Assembly: GCA_020637615.1 (NCBI GenBank) | Contig: JACKKC010000052.1 | Location: 1-8,966 of the forward strand | DNA: 8,966 nucleotides | From: Rhodovulum sp. | GTDB taxonomy: Bacteria; Pseudomonadota; Alphaproteobacteria; Rhodobacterales; Rhodobacteraceae | Direction of reading: 5' to 3' | Shown: piece by piece, positions 5,626-8,966 of the stretch | Position numbering within the stretch: the first letter of the stretch is position 1 | Layout: each line of letters opens with the position of its first letter | Notes under the pieces: model-generated | Databases searched by the model: none | What the model was told of the DNA's origin: nothing | What the model saw: the letters and a program-made list of their open reading frames with translations, nothing else | Translations under genes and position numbers: made by a program

Positions 5626-6749
5626 CAATAGGTCTGTCCGCTGATCTGGAGATAGGCTAGCGCCAGGGCGACCAGAAGTCCAAGCAGGATCGCCAGTGCG
5701 ATCTTGACCGCCGAATATGGCCGCTCGCCCTCCACCGCGCCGGTGCGCCCGTTGATCACGAAGCGGAACGAGCGGCCGCGGTAGCGGTAGGCGGCGAGCC
5801 AGACCGGCAGCAGCACATGCTTGAAGGTCAGCTGCCCGACCTCGGTCTGCATCTGGGTGATGCGCTGGTGGTCGCCGCCGATGTCGGCGCGCACGTCGCT
5901 GGCGATAACCTGGTTCATGATCTCGCGCGCCTCGCCATAGGCCTCCTCCACCGGCACGCCGTAGCCCTCGGCGCGGAAGCCGGCGAGGAAGCGCGGCTCG
6001 TAGGCCGAGAGGGCCGAGAGGTCCCAGGGCGCCAGCGCATCGGTGAAGCGCTTGGGCAGGCTGCGCGAGCCGAGCACCAGCACGTCGTCGAAGGCCCGCG
6101 CCACGCGGCCGCGGGCCGGCGTCCAGCGGACGCGGGCGACCTGCTGGGTGACCATCTGCCGGCGGCCGTTGACCGTGACCGGGACAAGGCGGCTCTCGTA
6201 ATAGACCGTGCCGCGCTGGCCGGAATATTCGGTCCGGGTCTCGGCGTCGTAGGTCCAGTAGGGCACGTAGATGCCATCCATGCGCCGGTGCGCCTTCGCA
6301 TAGTCGCGCAGGTCGGAGGGCGCGAACCAGAGCCGCCCGAGCCATTTGCGCATCTCGGCGCGGGCCGCCTCCTCGCCGAGCAGGAACGGGAGCTGCGCCT
6401 GGGGCTTGATGACCCGCGCCACGCCGGTGTCGGTGACGATGGGCGAGGCGCAGAAGGGGCATTCCTTGGCATGGATGGCGGCGTCGAACTCGACCTGCGC
6501 GCCGCAGCTCGGGCAGCGGGCGAAGCGCGCCGCCTCGAAATCGCGCTCGGGCAGTTCCGAGCGCTGGGCCGAGCGCAGGTCGAGCTCGGGGATCGCGCCG
6601 CGCCGCTCGGGCACCGGCTCCTCGTGGCCGCAATGGCCGCAGAGCAGCCGCGAGCCGTCGGGATCGTAGCGCAGATCCGAGCCGCAGGAGGGGCAGGGAA
6701 AGCGGTGATCCTCCAGGGAGGCTGCCCCGGCGGTCTGGCCTCGCGGCAT
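5625..6749 (-). CDS. Double zinc-ribbon membrane protein (YdjG-like; often mislabelled PriA/primosomal helicase)
   Basis: A 374-residue protein with two N-terminal zinc ribbons: Cys19, 22, 37, 40 (CPSC, CGHC) and Cys79, 82, 97, 100 (CPSC, CPFC). A middle region follows with GIYVPYWTYDAETRTEYSG (159-177) and LPVWLAAYRYRGRSFRF (314-330), then INGRTGAVEGERPYS (332-346). A single transmembrane helix at about 348-368 ends in a very short tail. This suggests a tail-anchored protein with its body in the cytoplasm. Relatives are often named primosomal protein N' or helicase, but no Walker or helicase motif is present here, so that name should not be transferred. In Bacillus subtilis a zinc-ribbon membrane protein, YdjG, works with the SPFH protein YdjI to hold PspA at the membrane; the order here, directly after an SPFH gene, is similar. 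Its ATG is 7 nt after the SPFH stop without a clear Shine-Dalgarno, and its TGA overlaps the next start. Confidence 0.88.
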   Translation of the reverse strand: MPRGQTAGAASLEDHRFPCPSCGSDLRYDPDGSRLLCGHCGHEEPVPERRGAIPELDLRSAQRSELPERDFEAARFARCPSCGAQVEFDAAIHAKECPFCASPIVTDTGVARVIKPQAQLPFLLGEEAARAEMRKWLGRLWFAPSDLRDYAKAHRRMDGIYVPYWTYDAETRTEYSGQRGTVYYESRLVPVTVNGRRQMVTQQVARVRWTPARGRVARAFDDVLVLGSRSLPKRFTDALAPWDLSALSAYEPRFLAGFRAEGYGVPVEEAYGEAREIMNQVIASDVRADIGGDHQRITQMQTEVGQLTFKHVLLPVWLAAYRYRGRSFRFVINGRTGAVEGERPYSAVKIALAILLGLLVALALAYLQISGQTY

Positions 6750-6756
6750 CGGCGGC

Positions 6757-7872
6757 TCAGGCGGCGGGCGGCGGTGGCGGCACCTGGCCGAGAAGGGCCG
6801 CGACCTCGGGCACCTCGCCGGCCCGGCGCCAGCCGGCGCTGCCCGGCGTCCAGACCCAGCTCTCGCCGGTCAGGGTCCCGGTGGCCGCCATCTGCCGCAG
6901 GTCCGCGGCGCTGAAGGGCCCCTTCGCCGCGCCGTCCTCGGCCACATGCCATTGCTGGACGACGCCCGGCGGCGGCACCGGCGGGGTCGCGCCGGCGACC
7001 GGCGCTTCGCCCCAGGGCCCGCGCCGGGCCATGCGCTCGGCCATGGCCATGCCCATGCCGGCGCCGAGCCCCGCGCCGATCCCGCCGCCGCCGCCGGGAT
7101 TGTCGGCCGAGCGGGTCATGGCCTCGGCGGCGCTGAACTCGGTGTAGCGCGCGAGATCGCCCGCGACGCCGGTGGCGGTGCGCTTGTCCATGGCCGCCTC
7201 GACCTCGGCGGGCAGTGAGATGTTCTCGATCATGAAGGCCGGCAGCGCCAGCCCGTATTCGGCGACCATGGGCGCGATGCGCTCGTGCACCAGCTTGGCG
7301 AGCGCGAGATTGTTGCCGGCCATGTCGAGCACCGGGATGCCCGAGGTCGCGATGATCTGGGTGAAATGCGTGACGATGATGTTGCGGATCTGGAACTCGA
7401 TCTCGTCGGTGGTGAACTCGCCGTCGGTGCCGACGATCTCGGTCATGAACTTGCCGGGATCGGTGACGCGCATCGTGTAGGTGCCGAAGGCGCGCAGCCG
7501 GACCATGCCGAATTCCGGGTCGCGGCACATCACCGGGTTGCGGGTGCCCCATTTGAGATCGGTGAAGAGGCGGGTGTTGACGAAATAGATCTCCGACTTG
7601 AACGGAGATCGGAATCCGTGGTCCCAGTGCTGCAGCGTCGTCAGAACCGGCATGTTGTTGGTCTCGAGCATGTAGAGCCCGGGACCGAAGACATCCGCCA
7701 GCTGCCCCTCGTGCACGAAGACCGCCGCCTGGCCCTCGCGCACCGTCAGCTTGGCGCCGTACTTGATCGCATGGCCCTCGCGCTCGAAGCGCCAGACGAT
7801 GGTGTCGCGGGTGTCGTCGGTCCAGTGGATGACGTCGATGAACTCGCCGCGCAGGAAATCGAAGATGGACAT
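6757..7872 (-). CDS. SPFH domain protein (YdjI / virion-core-like family) with C-terminal GYF_2 domain
   Basis: A 371-residue SPFH (stomatin/prohibitin/flotillin/HflK-C) protein of the COG4260 type. The start MSIFDFLRGEFIDVIHWTDD is typical: there is no transmembrane helix, so membrane contact is probably through the hydrophobic N-terminus. The SPFH region (about 25-250) has the family blocks KLTVREGQAAVFVHEGQ (41-57), ADVFGPGLYMLET (59-71), FVNTRLFTDLKWGTRNP (97-113) and RLRAFGTYTMRVTDP (125-139). Next come a glycine-rich hydrophobic stretch (260-276), a proline segment with PPPGV (300-304) and a GYF_2-like domain (about 306-362: WHV, GPFSAADL, TLTGESWVWTPGSAGW). The tail is PPPPPAA. B. subtilis YdjI ends in a zinc ribbon, which here is replaced by GYF_2. 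The expected role is an oligomeric membrane-organising scaffold acting with the neighbouring zinc-ribbon protein. The start is supported by GGAGG just upstream. Family confident; role inferred. Confidence 0.93.
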   Translation of the reverse strand: MSIFDFLRGEFIDVIHWTDDTRDTIVWRFEREGHAIKYGAKLTVREGQAAVFVHEGQLADVFGPGLYMLETNNMPVLTTLQHWDHGFRSPFKSEIYFVNTRLFTDLKWGTRNPVMCRDPEFGMVRLRAFGTYTMRVTDPGKFMTEIVGTDGEFTTDEIEFQIRNIIVTHFTQIIATSGIPVLDMAGNNLALAKLVHERIAPMVAEYGLALPAFMIENISLPAEVEAAMDKRTATGVAGDLARYTEFSAAEAMTRSADNPGGGGGIGAGLGAGMGMAMAERMARRGPWGEAPVAGATPPVPPPGVVQQWHVAEDGAAKGPFSAADLRQMAATGTLTGESWVWTPGSAGWRRAGEVPEVAALLGQVPPPPPAA

Positions 7873-7875
7873 GGG

Positions 7876-7885
7876 CCTCCCTCTG
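7876..7885 (-). promoter_or_regulatory. Ribosome binding site of the SPFH gene
   Basis: The 14-nt gap after the lipoprotein stop contains, on the minus strand, CAGAGGGAGGCCC before the ATG at 7872. GAGGG and GGAGG lie about 7 and 3 nt from the start, a strong site that lets this gene be translated independently within the operon. Confidence 0.75.
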
Positions 7886-7886
7886 C

Positions 7887-8945
7887 TCAGCTCGCGCCGG
7901 CCGCCACGACCGCGCCCTGGTTCTTTTCCGCCGCCATCGCGTCGCGCGCGATCGCCGGCAGCAGCGGCCGCACCTCGGCGGCCGTCATTCCGGTCTTCAG
8001 GCGCGGATCGTAGAGCATGCGCAGCAGGATTTCATCATGCTCGGTCAGGAGCGCGAATTCGAGGCTGTCGTTGAAGAGCGAGGGCCGGGCGTCCGGGCTG
8101 TCGTTGGGCAGGCCCATGGCCTGGGCCATCTCCTCGTGCACGCAGGAGAGCCGGGTCAGCGGCGGATGCTCGGCGCGGATCAGCACCATGACCGCGGAAT
8201 AGACCGCGCGGTTGCCCGGATCGCCGAAGGCATAGGCGGTGCAGAAGGTGTCGAGCGGCGTGTCGCGCAGGGCGCTGACCACCGCCGGCGCGAATTCGGG
8301 ATAGCGCGCGACCACCTGGTCGGCGAAGGCGGTCCGCTCGCTGGAATTCATGAAGAGCACGAGGAAATTGACGTTCGAACCCTCGCCCATCGACATGTCG
8401 AGCCCGGTCAGCCGGGCGAGGCGCGCGGTGAAGGCGGCGACATTGGCGCGGTCGCGGGCCGACTGGGTCGCCGAGGTCGAGGGGCCGGTCATCACCCCGA
8501 CCCGGACCGGCCTGTCCCAGCGCCGCAGCACCGCCGGCGTCTCGCTGCGCACGAAGCGCCCGTCGACGTCTACGTATTCGTCGTAGAGCGCGACCCGCTC
8601 GAAGTTCCGCACCAGATCGTCGACGGTGTAGGGCGCGTCGGCCGGCGCGGTCTCGCGCCGCATTCGCCCGGTGGCGGTCAGCCCGCCCTCGACCTCCGCG
8701 TAGTAGCTCGAAAGCGCGGCCGTCTGCTGGTCGTCTGCGGCCGAGCCATCGGCCGCGTCGGCGGTGGCGGAAGCCGCGGGCGGCGCCCCGGCGCCGGGCG
8801 CGAGCGCCCCCGAGCCGGGTCCGGTGCATCCGGCCAGCGAAAGCCACAGCGCCCCGGCGAGCGCCGCGGCGCGGTTCAGTCTCCGGGTCGGCGCCGCCGG
8901 TGGGGTCTCGCGCCCCGTGCCGGTGCCTGCTCTGCCGAGATCCAT
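7887..8945 (-). CDS. DUF2927 domain lipoprotein
   Basis: A 352-residue predicted lipoprotein. The hydrophobic signal (RRLNRAAALAGALWLSLAGC) ends in an LAGC lipobox, so Cys40 should be lipidated. The n-region is unusually long (about 22 residues), but the ATG at 8943-8945 has a good CAGGAG site and there is no later Met before the lipobox. A low-complexity Ala/Gly/Ser/Asp linker (41-78) precedes the DUF2927 domain (about 105-320). The domain signature is CVHEEMAQAMGLPNDSPDA (268-286), followed by SLFNDSLEFALLTEHDEILL and RMLYDPRLKTGM. HExxxQxxGLxND looks like a zincin-type HExxH site that lacks the second histidine, so activity is uncertain. Cys235 and Cys268 may form a disulfide. No function is established for the family as far as I know. 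This is the first gene of the operon visible here; only 21 nt precede it in the window, so an upstream gene or the promoter is out of view. Confidence 0.9.
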   Translation of the reverse strand: MDLGRAGTGTGRETPPAAPTRRLNRAAALAGALWLSLAGCTGPGSGALAPGAGAPPAASATADAADGSAADDQQTAALSSYYAEVEGGLTATGRMRRETAPADAPYTVDDLVRNFERVALYDEYVDVDGRFVRSETPAVLRRWDRPVRVGVMTGPSTSATQSARDRANVAAFTARLARLTGLDMSMGEGSNVNFLVLFMNSSERTAFADQVVARYPEFAPAVVSALRDTPLDTFCTAYAFGDPGNRAVYSAVMVLIRAEHPPLTRLSCVHEEMAQAMGLPNDSPDARPSLFNDSLEFALLTEHDEILLRMLYDPRLKTGMTAAEVRPLLPAIARDAMAAEKNQGAVVAAGAS

Positions 8946-8950
8946 CGATT

Positions 8951-8956
8951 CTCCTG
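8951..8956 (-). promoter_or_regulatory. Ribosome binding site of the DUF2927 lipoprotein gene
   Basis: On the minus strand CAGGAG (8956-8951) is followed by a five-base spacer and the ATG at 8945. It is near-consensus and supports this start despite the long n-region of the lipoprotein signal. Confidence 0.85.
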
Positions 8957-8966
8957 TCTAGCCGGC

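Noticed and set aside
5817..6914. Plus-strand open frame (365 codons) opposite the SPFH and zinc-ribbon genes
   Set aside because: A shadow frame: no ribosome binding site and no domain, while the opposite strand has two well-supported genes.

Overview
The window is very GC-rich, with G or C at most third codon positions. It looks like chromosomal DNA of an alphaproteobacterium, most likely of the Rhodobacterales. This rests on base composition and on the protein families present: DUF2254 membrane protein, DUF2927 lipoprotein, an SPFH protein ending in a GYF_2 domain, and small cysteine-motif secreted proteins. I see no transposase, integrase, phage gene, tRNA, rRNA or CRISPR array, so this is an ordinary core or housekeeping-like region rather than an island.

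Left part (1-3500): a minus-strand DUF2254 four-helix membrane protein gene (58-1230, N-terminus problematic) lies divergent from a plus-strand periplasmic 5'-nucleotidase/UshA-type phosphoesterase gene (1791-3401). Between them is a non-coding stretch with several perfect dyads and a strong ribosome binding site. The phosphoesterase gene converges on a small secreted protein gene, with two stem-loops in the gap.

Middle (3499-4584): the small secreted protein (3499-3837, minus) carries two matching CX9C motifs. It is divergent from an SRAP/HMCES (YedK-type) abasic-site crosslinking protein (3943-4584, plus) in which all four expected catalytic residues are visible.

Right part (4588-8945): four minus-strand genes form a tight presumed operon, transcribed right to left. 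They encode a DUF2927 lipoprotein, an SPFH + GYF_2 protein, a membrane protein with two zinc ribbons and a C-terminal helix, and a two-domain secreted protein. Spacings are 14 nt, 7 nt and a 1-nt TGATG overlap. The operon runs to within 3 nt of the stop of the convergent SRAP gene, with no room for a separate terminator. The SPFH/zinc-ribbon pair resembles the YdjI/YdjG pair that links PspA to the membrane in Bacillus subtilis. Here it is joined by proteins predicted to lie outside the cytoplasm, which suggests an envelope-associated complex. That functional reading is inference.

The points most worth checking are: this operon as an envelope-stress module; a PPPGV ligand-like motif directly before the GYF_2 domain; a missing start codon in the DUF2254 gene that one extra base in a G4 run would cure; and the duplicated CX9C motif in the small secreted protein.
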